Below are positions 1-5,545 of a stretch of DNA of 6,386 nucleotides, one piece after another; the first letter of the stretch is position 1, and the number at the start of each line of letters is the position of its first letter. The DNA comes from Bacteroidota bacterium. GTDB taxonomy: Bacteria; Bacteroidota; Ignavibacteria; SZUA-365. The notes beneath the pieces are model-generated. The model was not told the DNA's origin and did no database searches. It was given only the letters and a program-made list of their open reading frames with translations. Location: the NCBI GenBank assembly GCA_018224415.1, contig JAGTUZ010000156.1:1-6386 (forward strand), in the 5' to 3' direction. The translations under genes and the position numbers were made by a program.

Positions 1-198
1 GAATTCGAGATAATCGTCATCCGGAAGACAGGTAAAAGTGAAAGGTCTGTTCTCGTCTGACCAGCCCGCTTTATTTATTGCTACTTCAGTCGCCTGTCCG
101 GGGCGGAACTGGTAGTTTTCCGGTTTACCAGTCACAAACCTGATTACATCATGCGTGACCTTGCCAACGGAGTCGATTTTTACTGTGTGTTTGCTCAT
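1..198 (-). CDS. Flavodoxin/ferredoxin reductase-like FAD-binding oxidoreductase, N-terminal part (3' end outside window)
   Basis: Only the first 66 codons are in the window; the frame is open to base 1. The start is ATG at 198-196, preceded by a strong AGGAG Shine-Dalgarno about 7 bases upstream. The protein begins MSKHTVKIDSVGKVTHDVIR. It has the hallmarks of the FAD-binding beta-barrel of the ferredoxin-NADP reductase superfamily: a PGQ motif at residues 33-35 and an RPFTFT stretch at 51-56. The latter corresponds to the family's RxY(S/T)-type FAD-contact motif, here with F in place of Y. Members pass electrons between NAD(P)H and a flavodoxin, ferredoxin or other acceptor in the cytoplasm. 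The NAD-binding half lies outside the window, so acceptor and cofactor cannot be told. GC is 93/198 (47%), lower than its neighbours, and a 217-base gap separates it from the glycosyltransferase. It is likely a separate transcription unit unrelated to the glycan genes. Confidence 0.8.
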   Translation of the reverse strand, partial: MSKHTVKIDSVGKVTHDVIRFVTGKPENYQFRPGQATEVAINKAGWSDENRPFTFTCLPDDDYLEF

Positions 199-415
199 GT
201 TATTACTCCTCATAAAAATAGGATTCTTTCTCTCCGTGATCACGTAAATATTCGGTAAAAATCAGCTCGGAGTCAAGTCCCGGCCTGAATATTCCGATAA
301 ATCCGTCCACCCACTCCAATCGATTTCGTCCACCCGTTCAAATCGTAACCGCTCACTCGTTCCAGGGCGTGCATTCAGTTCCATCGATTTCATGCGCAGC
401 GAAGTAATGGCAGGG
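199..415. other. Intergenic region with short repeats and a palindrome
   Basis: This 217-base gap lies between the glycosyltransferase stop and the reductase start, and should hold the reductase promoter reading leftward. Visible elements are a perfect 10-base palindrome CGTGATCACG at 235-244; two related AT-rich direct repeats, TAAATATTCGG (245-255) and TGAATATTCCG (286-296); the 9-mer CGTCCACCC twice (304-312 and 327-335); and ATCGATTTC twice (319-327 and 383-391). On the minus strand a TTGACT hexamer (276-271) resembles a -35 box, but no convincing -10 box follows at 16-18 bases. No hairpin plus T-run terminator for the glycosyltransferase gene is visible. Whether any of these short repeats is functional is unknown. 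Confidence 0.5.
235..244. promoter_or_regulatory. Palindrome upstream of the reductase start, possible operator
   Basis: CGTGATCACG is a perfect 10-base palindrome lying 37 bases upstream of the reductase ATG on the minus strand. That is where an operator overlapping a promoter or 5' leader could sit. It is flanked on one side by the AT-rich TAAATATTCGG repeat. The resemblance to a regulator half-site pair is only by symmetry; no specific regulator can be named. A palindrome of this length can occur by chance. Confidence 0.2.
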
Positions 416-1531
416 TCACTCTTTCCAGGTCGAGATGCTTTGGCGTATGAGTGCGAGGGTTTCGTCAGCAGCCACTTCCCAGTCGAATTTCGCGGCCCAG
501 GCCAGGGCGTGTGTGCGGAAGGCATTTCGCGTCTCCGCGCTGTCGAGGAACACACGCATGTTCGCGACGAGGTCATCGATCTCTCCAAACTCGTATAAAA
601 GCCCGGTCTCTCCATCCACAACAGAATCCCTGAGTCCCGGCACGTTTGCGGCCACGACCGGTGCGCCGCATGCGTTGGCCTCGACCACGGTCAGTCCCCA
701 GCCTTCCTTCGATGAGGTATTCACCACAAAATTCATCTTCTGCAGCATCGGGGCCTTTTCCATTTCGTCGATGAAGCCGTGGAAGGTCACGCGGTCCTGC
801 AGTTTCAGTTCGGTAGTGATTTGCTCGAGCCGCGGTTTGTCGTCTCCGTCGCCAATGATGTCCAGATGCAGTCGGGGATAGTCATCCCGCAGGCGGTCCA
901 TCGCCTTGAGCAGATGGTCGACGCTTTTGTATTTTTTCAGCCGACCGAAATACCCGATGCGGTCGATGTCATAGGAATTCCCCTCATCCGGCCAGTATAT
1001 CTCCTTGTTGACGCAGTAGTTGACCACCGTCACCTGATGCTGAGGGAACCCCCATTCCAGGTATTCCTTGTGCGTGCTCGGGCTGCCGATTATGAAATGC
1101 ACACGGCGGTACACGGGCTTGATCAGCCGTTCCGATAGATAGACATATGCCGCGAAAGGAAAGATCGTTTCGAGAAAGATGCTTTTTCCGAAGAGATGAT
1201 GCGTGACACCCTGTACGGGTTCACGGACGAAGAGGGGGGTGTAGAACGGAATTTTGTTGACATCGTCAACGATCACGTCATAGCGTTCCCCGCGGAAACG
1301 GCGCCAGTAGGCCAGGGGGACATGGAAATTGAACAGCGACCGACCGCCATGGCGGATGATGCGAATGCCGTTGCGCATCTCCTCGCGTGGCGCACCCTCG
1401 AAATGATGGCAGAACAGGGTCACCTCGTGACCACGCGCGGCGATGCGTTCGAACACTTCGTGCAGATGCACCTCTGCGCCACCGGCGAGAGGGTTTGTGA
1501 TGTCCTGCCAGTTCAGTACGAGAATTTTCAA
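416..1531 (-). CDS. GT4-family glycosyltransferase (GT-B fold)
   Basis: This 371-residue cytoplasmic or membrane-associated sugar transferase is predicted to move a sugar from a nucleotide-sugar donor onto a growing glycan, probably a lipid-linked surface polysaccharide. The N-terminal Rossmann-like domain opens MKILVLNWQD and carries the acceptor-side glycine motif GGAE at 17-20. The C-terminal domain starts near GYFGRLKKYKS (193-203). It contains the retaining-transferase E-x7-E motif, EGWGLTVVE at 276-284, followed by the ACGAPVVA and GLRDSV stretches typical of GT4. Length is normal for the family. The start is TTG at 1531-1529: the upstream frame hits a stop with no ATG, and the residue order MKILVLNWQD matches the usual family start. 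No good Shine-Dalgarno is seen. Only 10 bases separate it from the upstream methyltransferase stop, so translation is probably coupled to that gene. The exact sugar and linkage cannot be told. Confidence 0.9.
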   Translation of the reverse strand: MKILVLNWQDITNPLAGGAEVHLHEVFERIAARGHEVTLFCHHFEGAPREEMRNGIRIIRHGGRSLFNFHVPLAYWRRFRGERYDVIVDDVNKIPFYTPLFVREPVQGVTHHLFGKSIFLETIFPFAAYVYLSERLIKPVYRRVHFIIGSPSTHKEYLEWGFPQHQVTVVNYCVNKEIYWPDEGNSYDIDRIGYFGRLKKYKSVDHLLKAMDRLRDDYPRLHLDIIGDGDDKPRLEQITTELKLQDRVTFHGFIDEMEKAPMLQKMNFVVNTSSKEGWGLTVVEANACGAPVVAANVPGLRDSVVDGETGLLYEFGEIDDLVANMRVFLDSAETRNAFRTHALAWAAKFDWEVAADETLALIRQSISTWKE

Positions 1532-1541
1532 GGGGTGTGCA

Positions 1542-2309
1542 TCATTTTCGGGCGATCACGCCAATGGAAAGCGAGGTATTGAGTTTGACCGGCGATCCAT
1601 CCATGCCGGTACGAATTTTTTCACGAAGTCGGGACACCGGTGGTATCAGCTTGGGATACAGCGGCAGTTTGAGACCGACCTTGTAGAGGGCTTCCCGGAA
1701 CGTACGATAGAACAGGCTCGGATACATCCATTCGCCGTAGGCGTCCACCGGCTGCATGCCGAGCTCGCGCAGCAGTTTCCGTAATTCCGCCACCGAGAAT
1801 TCCCGTTCCCAGCCGGCGAACCAGGAGTTGAGAGCGATCAGGGCATGCTTGATGACCGTATAGATATGCCAGCGTTGCGGGACGTCCACAACGAGGAGTC
1901 CGCCCGGTGTGAGCACGCGGACGTTTTCCTCGAGCAGTCGCCTTGCGTCCGTCTCACGGAAGTGTTCGAGCAGTCCCTGATGGAACACCGCGTCGAAGCT
2001 GCCATCGGGAAACGGCAACGCAAACGCATCGCCGCCAACCGCAGAGATGTGATCGGTGTTCGGCAGGAGTCTGCGGATAATCTTGAGGGAGTTCATCGAA
2101 TAATCGAGAAGCACCAGTTCCGCGCCGTCCTGTGCCATGTAAAAGGAATCGCGTCCCGTACCGGCTCCGACTTCGAGAATGCGCTTGCCGCGCAGATCCA
2201 TATTCCGCGCAAGGTTGCGTCGGATGCGGTCGGTGTTGGCGTACACCTCCTTGGTATCCGCTTTTTGGTCCCAGAACGTCTCCCAATTCTGTTTTGTCGA
2301 TTCTTTCAT
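1542..2309 (-). CDS. Class I SAM-dependent methyltransferase
   Basis: This 255-residue soluble enzyme is predicted to transfer a methyl group from S-adenosylmethionine. Motif I is ILEVGAGTG at 44-52, the acidic residue that holds the SAM ribose is D69 in LLDYS, motif II-like GDAFALPFPDGSFD lies at 93-106, and LTPGG lies at 133-137. This is the standard Methyltransf_11/25 layout. The C-terminal part (about 165-255) is rich in aromatic and basic residues and has no recognisable extra domain. The ATG at 2309-2307 is preceded by AGGA-type ribosome-binding sequence. The gene sits directly upstream of a GT4 glycosyltransferase with a 10-base spacer, so it plausibly methylates a sugar, a lipid carrier or a capping group of the same glycan. 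The substrate is an inference from context; small-molecule quinone-type substrates cannot be excluded. Confidence 0.88.
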   Translation of the reverse strand: MKESTKQNWETFWDQKADTKEVYANTDRIRRNLARNMDLRGKRILEVGAGTGRDSFYMAQDGAELVLLDYSMNSLKIIRRLLPNTDHISAVGGDAFALPFPDGSFDAVFHQGLLEHFRETDARRLLEENVRVLTPGGLLVVDVPQRWHIYTVIKHALIALNSWFAGWEREFSVAELRKLLRELGMQPVDAYGEWMYPSLFYRTFREALYKVGLKLPLYPKLIPPVSRLREKIRTGMDGSPVKLNTSLSIGVIARK

Positions 2310-2493
2310 AGCTATCCTATCCTGCGTCCTTTACTTCCTATAATAAACATTATGTAAAGTTAGAGAATGTCCTTGCATGCCCTGCCGGGACGCATGGCGG
2401 ATGAGACGATGGAAATCGGATGTTCTCACCATCTCTGATAATCTTCTCAACTTACATCCTTTTGGATTTGTTTTCAACCCAGTATCAACGGCG
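2310..2493. other. Intergenic gap with AT-rich segment upstream of the methyltransferase
   Basis: This 184-base gap separates the second secreted repeat protein (ends 2494) from the methyltransferase. It is markedly AT-rich close to the methyltransferase, with the inverted repeat ATAAT-AAAC-ATTAT at 2340-2353. On the minus strand the AT-rich patch contains TATTAT, which could serve as a -10 box, but no convincing -35 box is seen. The gap is long enough for an independent promoter for the methyltransferase/glycosyltransferase pair. No terminator with a U-run on the minus strand is visible after the secreted-protein genes. Confidence 0.4.
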
Positions 2494-3279
2494 TTACCAG
2501 TGTTTTTCGCGCACCGGGATGGCTTCCATGGGCAGCGAGACCTGGTAGCGTTCCTCCTCGCTGGACTGCCAGTATTCCCCCGTGATCACACCATCGCCCA
2601 CGACTTCGCAGTACGCCAGGCCGGTACGGACAAGTCCTTCGTTTTCAACGTACGGATCGAGTGCGAGCATGCCGTTCGGCGGAATGCGGTGTTTGTCACG
2701 CGTCAGCTGCTTGCCGCGATCAAGGTAGAACGTCACCGACACGGTTACCGCGCTGTCGGCTGCGGGATTGACCAGCACAAGACGCGAGCGCACGTTGGGC
2801 GCCGCGACGAAATGTTGGCAAAGCAGCGCCCGGGCCCCACTGGCATCGGAGGCTGGTATGGCAGTATTAAAGACTGAATAGTCCGGATTACGGTAGAACT
2901 GCCAGTACTGCGCGGAGACATTGCCCCCGTCGGAATGGATGCGAATGGTGCCGCGAAATTTCCGGCCCGCGAGGTCCTCGGCAGGATTGTAGTTCACCTT
3001 CCCGAAAATCGGCAGGAAATAGGCATGGGACGCGACGATGGAGCCGTCAAGGTCGAAGAGCAGCACATTGACAACCGATCCGCTGCCCTCGTGGTCGGTT
3101 ATGACAAGATGCGTCTCGAAAACCTCGGGATCGGCCTCGAAATAGTTGACGATCAGCTGGTCGCCGACGCGCAACTGCGGCATGCCCTCCCCTTCAAACG
3201 CGAATTGCGCGCGCGCCACCGAGGACACGCACGCAATTGCAAACACAAGAATCGATATGAGACGCGACAACGGGGTCAT
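2494..3279 (-). CDS. Secreted two-repeat beta-rich protein of unknown family (copy B)
   Basis: I do not recognise this 261-residue protein. Residues 1-24 form a clear Sec signal peptide: T-P-L-S-R, then a hydrophobic core about 8-21, then A-R-A with cleavage likely after A24. C17 is not in a proper lipobox. The mature protein consists of two similar units of about 100 residues. Unit 1 runs about 42-142 and includes ETHLVITD, FGKVNYNP and GTIRIHSDGGNVSAQYW (110-126). Unit 2 runs about 152-252 and includes LLCQHFV, IPPNGMLALDPY and GLAYCEVVGDGVITGEYW (220-237), then YQVSLPME. Alternating hydrophobic residues suggest beta-sandwich domains. The start at 3279 is chosen for the signal peptide and a GGGAG site; the frame is open further upstream, but that extension lacks sense and overlaps gene A. 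It lies 25 bases after its paralogue and is probably in the same operon. Role unknown; exported, possibly surface or periplasmic. Confidence 0.85.
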   Translation of the reverse strand: MTPLSRLISILVFAIACVSSVARAQFAFEGEGMPQLRVGDQLIVNYFEADPEVFETHLVITDHEGSGSVVNVLLFDLDGSIVASHAYFLPIFGKVNYNPAEDLAGRKFRGTIRIHSDGGNVSAQYWQFYRNPDYSVFNTAIPASDASGARALLCQHFVAAPNVRSRLVLVNPAADSAVTVSVTFYLDRGKQLTRDKHRIPPNGMLALDPYVENEGLVRTGLAYCEVVGDGVITGEYWQSSEEERYQVSLPMEAIPVREKHW

Positions 3280-3304
3280 GTGACTCCCATGCGGAACAGG
3301 CGGA

Positions 3305-4078
3305 TCAGCGGATCTTGCTGACGCCCTCGAGCGGCAGTGCGACCTGGTACTTCTCGCGCTCGGCGGTCTGCCAGTATTCGCCGGTAACCTTGCCGGCGCC
3401 GACAACAACGATGTACGCCGTGCCGGTCATCTGCACACCCTTGAGCGACTTGTAGGGATTGATGCTGCTCACGCCGTTCGCCGGAATCACGCGCTTCTCG
3501 ACACCGACGAGGCCGCCGTTGTCGGAGTAGAACTTCACGTCAATGGTCACCGGACGGGCGACCTCGGTATTGCCGATGATGATTTGCGAACTCACCGATT
3601 TGTCGGACACGAAATGCTGACATACCAGCTTGTCGTATCCCATGCCGTCGGCTGCGGGAACGGCGATGTTGAGATACGCCTTTTCGATGTCACGGTACTT
3701 CTCCCAGTACTGGCCGGCGATGTTTCCGCCGTCGCTCTCGATGCGCACGGTGCCGGTGAACTTCGGGCTTTGGTTGTATCCGTGCTGGTAGGCATTCAGA
3801 TACGTGAGCGGATCGTAGTTGATCTTTCCGAATGCGTTCAGTGTTTCATAGCGCTCGTACACGAGCCGGCCCTCGTCGTTGAAGATCGAGATCTTGATAT
3901 TGGGACCGACGCCGTCGACGTCGCTGATCACTACGTGCGTTTCGATGTTGTCAGGATCGGAGACGAACCTGTTGATGACGAGGTTCTGACCGACCTGGGC
4001 ATCTACCTGCACCGTGCAGCACAGCAAGGCAAACACAGCCACCAGAACGCTCAACAACGTTTTCGACGATTTCCGCAT
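3305..4078 (-). CDS. Secreted two-repeat beta-rich protein of unknown family (copy A)
   Basis: I do not recognise this 257-residue protein. It is a paralogue of the next gene downstream, with about 40% identity by eye over the first unit. The signal peptide has a basic MRKSSK start, a hydrophobic core 8-21 and likely cleavage after V-D-A at residue 27. It has two internally related units. Unit 1 (about 33-141) has NRFVSDPDNIETHVVISD, AFGKINYDP and GTVRIESDGGNIAGQYW (109-125). Unit 2 (about 151-250) has CQHFVSD, IPANGVSSINPY and GTAYIVVVGAGKVTGEYW (219-236), then YQVALPLE. The start at 4078 is supported by a near-perfect GGAGG 7 bases upstream and by the signal peptide; an in-frame extension to 4156 has no such support. 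C153 in unit 2 is shared with copy B. It sits between glycan-modifying enzymes, suggesting an envelope-associated role, but no function can be assigned. Confidence 0.87.
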   Translation of the reverse strand: MRKSSKTLLSVLVAVFALLCCTVQVDAQVGQNLVINRFVSDPDNIETHVVISDVDGVGPNIKISIFNDEGRLVYERYETLNAFGKINYDPLTYLNAYQHGYNQSPKFTGTVRIESDGGNIAGQYWEKYRDIEKAYLNIAVPAADGMGYDKLVCQHFVSDKSVSSQIIIGNTEVARPVTIDVKFYSDNGGLVGVEKRVIPANGVSSINPYKSLKGVQMTGTAYIVVVGAGKVTGEYWQTAEREKYQVALPLEGVSKIR

Positions 4079-4157
4079 TGAAATTCCTCCATGGAACGTA
4101 TTCGAGAATCTGAGTATCTGCACTAGCAGTACAGGAATATACGAGATGCAAGTCAAT
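4079..4157 (-). promoter_or_regulatory. Candidate promoter and dyad upstream of the secreted-protein pair
   Basis: Reading leftward, TTGACT (4156-4151) is followed after 17 bases by TGTACT (4133-4128). This is an acceptable sigma-70-like pair (5/6 and 4/6 matches) directly after the PIG-L stop codon. A 17-base dyad CTGcACTagcAGTaCAG at 4118-4134 covers the proposed -10 box, as an operator would. A strong GGAGG ribosome-binding site lies at the gene-proximal end. If the organism is a Bacteroidota member its major sigma factor prefers different boxes, so the hexamer match should be treated cautiously. Confidence 0.35.
4118..4134. repeat. 17-base inverted repeat, possible operator
   Basis: The sequence CTGcACTagcAGTaCAG has six base pairs per arm interrupted by one unpaired position on each side, around a 3-base centre. 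No T-run follows on either strand, so it is unlikely to be an intrinsic terminator of the PIG-L gene. Its position over the candidate -10 box of the secreted-protein pair suggests protein binding. The regulator is unknown. Confidence 0.4.
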
Positions 4158-4967
4158 TTACGAGACTAAAAGCGAATTTCCGAGTTCCAGATACGCATCG
4201 GCAGAAAATTCGAAAAAAGCCTCTGCGTGTCTTGCCGATCTTCCGCCCAGTGTCATGGCGCGGTAGGCGTTGAGCCCTTCGATGTGATGCGGATAATCGA
4301 TCGCCGCGATCTGGCTGTGATAACATCTCATCGCTTCGCGCTTGCGTGGCATCTGGTTGCTGATGTCCGTAACCACCGTTGCGGGAAGCGGACTCCAGAC
4401 TTCGTATCCGCGTATCAGGGGACGCATGGCGATGTGTTCTGCGAGCGTCCGTAGCAGCCACACGTTCAATACTCGATGATCGTGATGATTATCGAACAAT
4501 GAAGGAAGATACAAAACATCGCGGTGATTCTCAATCAGATCGGAAAAAGCATGGCCGGGATATACGCCGTCATCGAACGAACGGTTCCCGAGGCGCAGCG
4601 CCTTCCAGTGCCGCACACCGAGAACACGCATGGCGCAGGCAAACTCATCCTCCCGCATGCGGACAATCTCCTCCCGGCTCGACTCTCCTCCCTCCACCGA
4701 CGAAACATTATCGGAGAAGAGAATCACCTGCACGTCGTCTCCGCATTCAAGATGGCGGATGATCGTTCCACCGGCGCCGAAGGTCTCGTCGTCGGCATGT
4801 GGCGTGAGCACGAGCACATCCTGCTTTGCGCGTCGCGGTGTGTCGAACTCCAGTACGCGCGGATACACGGTGACATGCGGATCGCGCAGCAGGCTGGCGA
4901 TCTGTCCGGCCCGCAGCTTCAGCTTTCGCAGCGAGAGATATTCGAGCAGTGCGCGGATGCCGATCAT
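4158..4967 (-). CDS. PIG-L/LmbE-family zinc-dependent N-deacetylase
   Basis: This 269-residue enzyme is predicted to hydrolyse an N-acetyl group from an amino sugar or glycoconjugate. The family signature PHADDE is at 56-61 (H57, D59 and D60 being zinc ligand and catalytic base positions). The second zinc motif HHDH is at 161-164, as in MshB, BshB and GlcNAc-PI deacetylases. The region near RHAEAFFEF (246-254) matches the conserved C-terminal YAEAF-like segment of the family. Residues 1-45 are a basic, leucine-rich leader before the Rossmann-like core and could associate with a membrane or partner; no signal peptide is evident. The ATG at 4967 overlaps the upstream GNAT stop (ATGA) and has a GGAG site. 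Coupling with two acyltransferases suggests deacetylation then re-acylation of a surface sugar. A bacillithiol or mycothiol route is not supported by these neighbours. Confidence 0.9.
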   Translation of the reverse strand: MIGIRALLEYLSLRKLKLRAGQIASLLRDPHVTVYPRVLEFDTPRRAKQDVLVLTPHADDETFGAGGTIIRHLECGDDVQVILFSDNVSSVEGGESSREEIVRMREDEFACAMRVLGVRHWKALRLGNRSFDDGVYPGHAFSDLIENHRDVLYLPSLFDNHHDHRVLNVWLLRTLAEHIAMRPLIRGYEVWSPLPATVVTDISNQMPRKREAMRCYHSQIAAIDYPHHIEGLNAYRAMTLGGRSARHAEAFFEFSADAYLELGNSLLVS

Positions 4968-5545
4968 GACGCTCTCCGCTGATGGAACAATCGGGAGAAC
5001 CCGTGCGCAAGTCCGGGAATGCGGTCGAGGTCTCCGGAACGAAATGCAACGCCGACAACGATGCAGGCATTGACACGTCCGGCCTGTTCGAAGCCGGCCT
5101 TTTTGATGCCGCTGCGGGACGACGCGTTGTCCGCCTCCGCGTAGATCCAGAAGTGACGCTTCCCCTCCTTCGCGAGCGCGGTGCCGATGCGACGCAGCGC
5201 TTCGGGGTAGATGCCGCGACCGCGCCAGGCGGACTCGGTGACCACGTCGTACACCACGGCGCAACCGTCTGGCAGTCGCCAGGTGCAGCGCAGTTCGTCA
5301 ATGCGCAGTGCGCTACACGCCAGCCAGGCGGTGAACACGACCGTTCCGCCGATCTCTCCGATCATGGCGCGGCCGCCGTCCTGAAACCGTTTGCGATAGG
5401 TCGCGAAGTGATGGGTGGCGGGATGGCGGTTCCAGGGGAAGTCATCGGCACGGATGAGGGAGTACCGCACATCGTCCGACTGCGCTTCTCTCATCCTGCA
5501 ATCGCTGCGGTAGAAGTCCAGGGAGTGTCGCTCGAAAAGCTTCAT
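4964..5545 (-). CDS. GNAT-family N-acetyltransferase
   Basis: This 193-residue protein is predicted to transfer an acetyl or other acyl group from acyl-CoA to an amine. The acetyl-CoA pyrophosphate-binding loop is at 101-117 (VVTESAWRGRGIYPEAL; RGRGIY at 108-113 fits the R/Q-x-x-G-x-G/A rule). The downstream DNASSRSGIKKAGF segment at 139-152 is the usual asparagine, serine and lysine helix with the closing AGF turn of the GNAT fold. The start at 5545 is chosen because it overlaps the upstream gene's stop by 4 bases (ATGA) and follows an AGGAG site; a longer in-frame reading to 5728 lies inside the upstream gene. The downstream overlap with the PIG-L gene is also ATGA. Its likely acceptor is an amino group on a nucleotide sugar or glycan exposed by the adjacent deacetylase, but that is inference. 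Confidence 0.87.
   Translation of the reverse strand: MKLFERHSLDFYRSDCRMREAQSDDVRYSLIRADDFPWNRHPATHHFATYRKRFQDGGRAMIGEIGGTVVFTAWLACSALRIDELRCTWRLPDGCAVVYDVVTESAWRGRGIYPEALRRIGTALAKEGKRHFWIYAEADNASSRSGIKKAGFEQAGRVNACIVVGVAFRSGDLDRIPGLAHGFSRLFHQRRAS

Noticed and set aside
262..393. 43-residue minus-strand reading frame (MKSMELNARPG...DLTPS) in the gap after the glycosyltransferase
   Set aside because: It has no ribosome-binding site, no recognisable motif, and overlaps the repeat-rich intergenic segment. Its tail looks vaguely protein-like (VDEIDWSGWTDLSEY), so a gene remnant is possible, but support is too thin to annotate.
2418..2463. Possible plus-strand terminator: GGATGT, 30-base loop, ACATCC, TTTT
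   Set aside because: The loop is very long, the stem only 6 base pairs, and all genes run on the other strand, so no plus-strand transcript needs ending here.
3280..3408. N-terminal extension of secreted copy B to base 3408
   Set aside because: The extension is low-complexity arginine/serine/alanine-rich shadow of copy A and would put the signal peptide at residue 44; the start at 3279 is better.
4118..4134. Dyad as an intrinsic terminator of the PIG-L gene
   Set aside because: Short interrupted stem and no run of T on either strand after it.
4079..4156. N-terminal extension of secreted copy A to base 4156
   Set aside because: The internal ATG at 4078 has a strong GGAGG site and begins a canonical signal peptide; the extension would bury the signal peptide and cover the promoter-like gap.
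4968..5264. N-terminal extension of the PIG-L deacetylase
   Set aside because: The extra 99 residues are arginine-rich out-of-frame translation of the GNAT gene; the ATGA overlap start at 4967 explains the layout.
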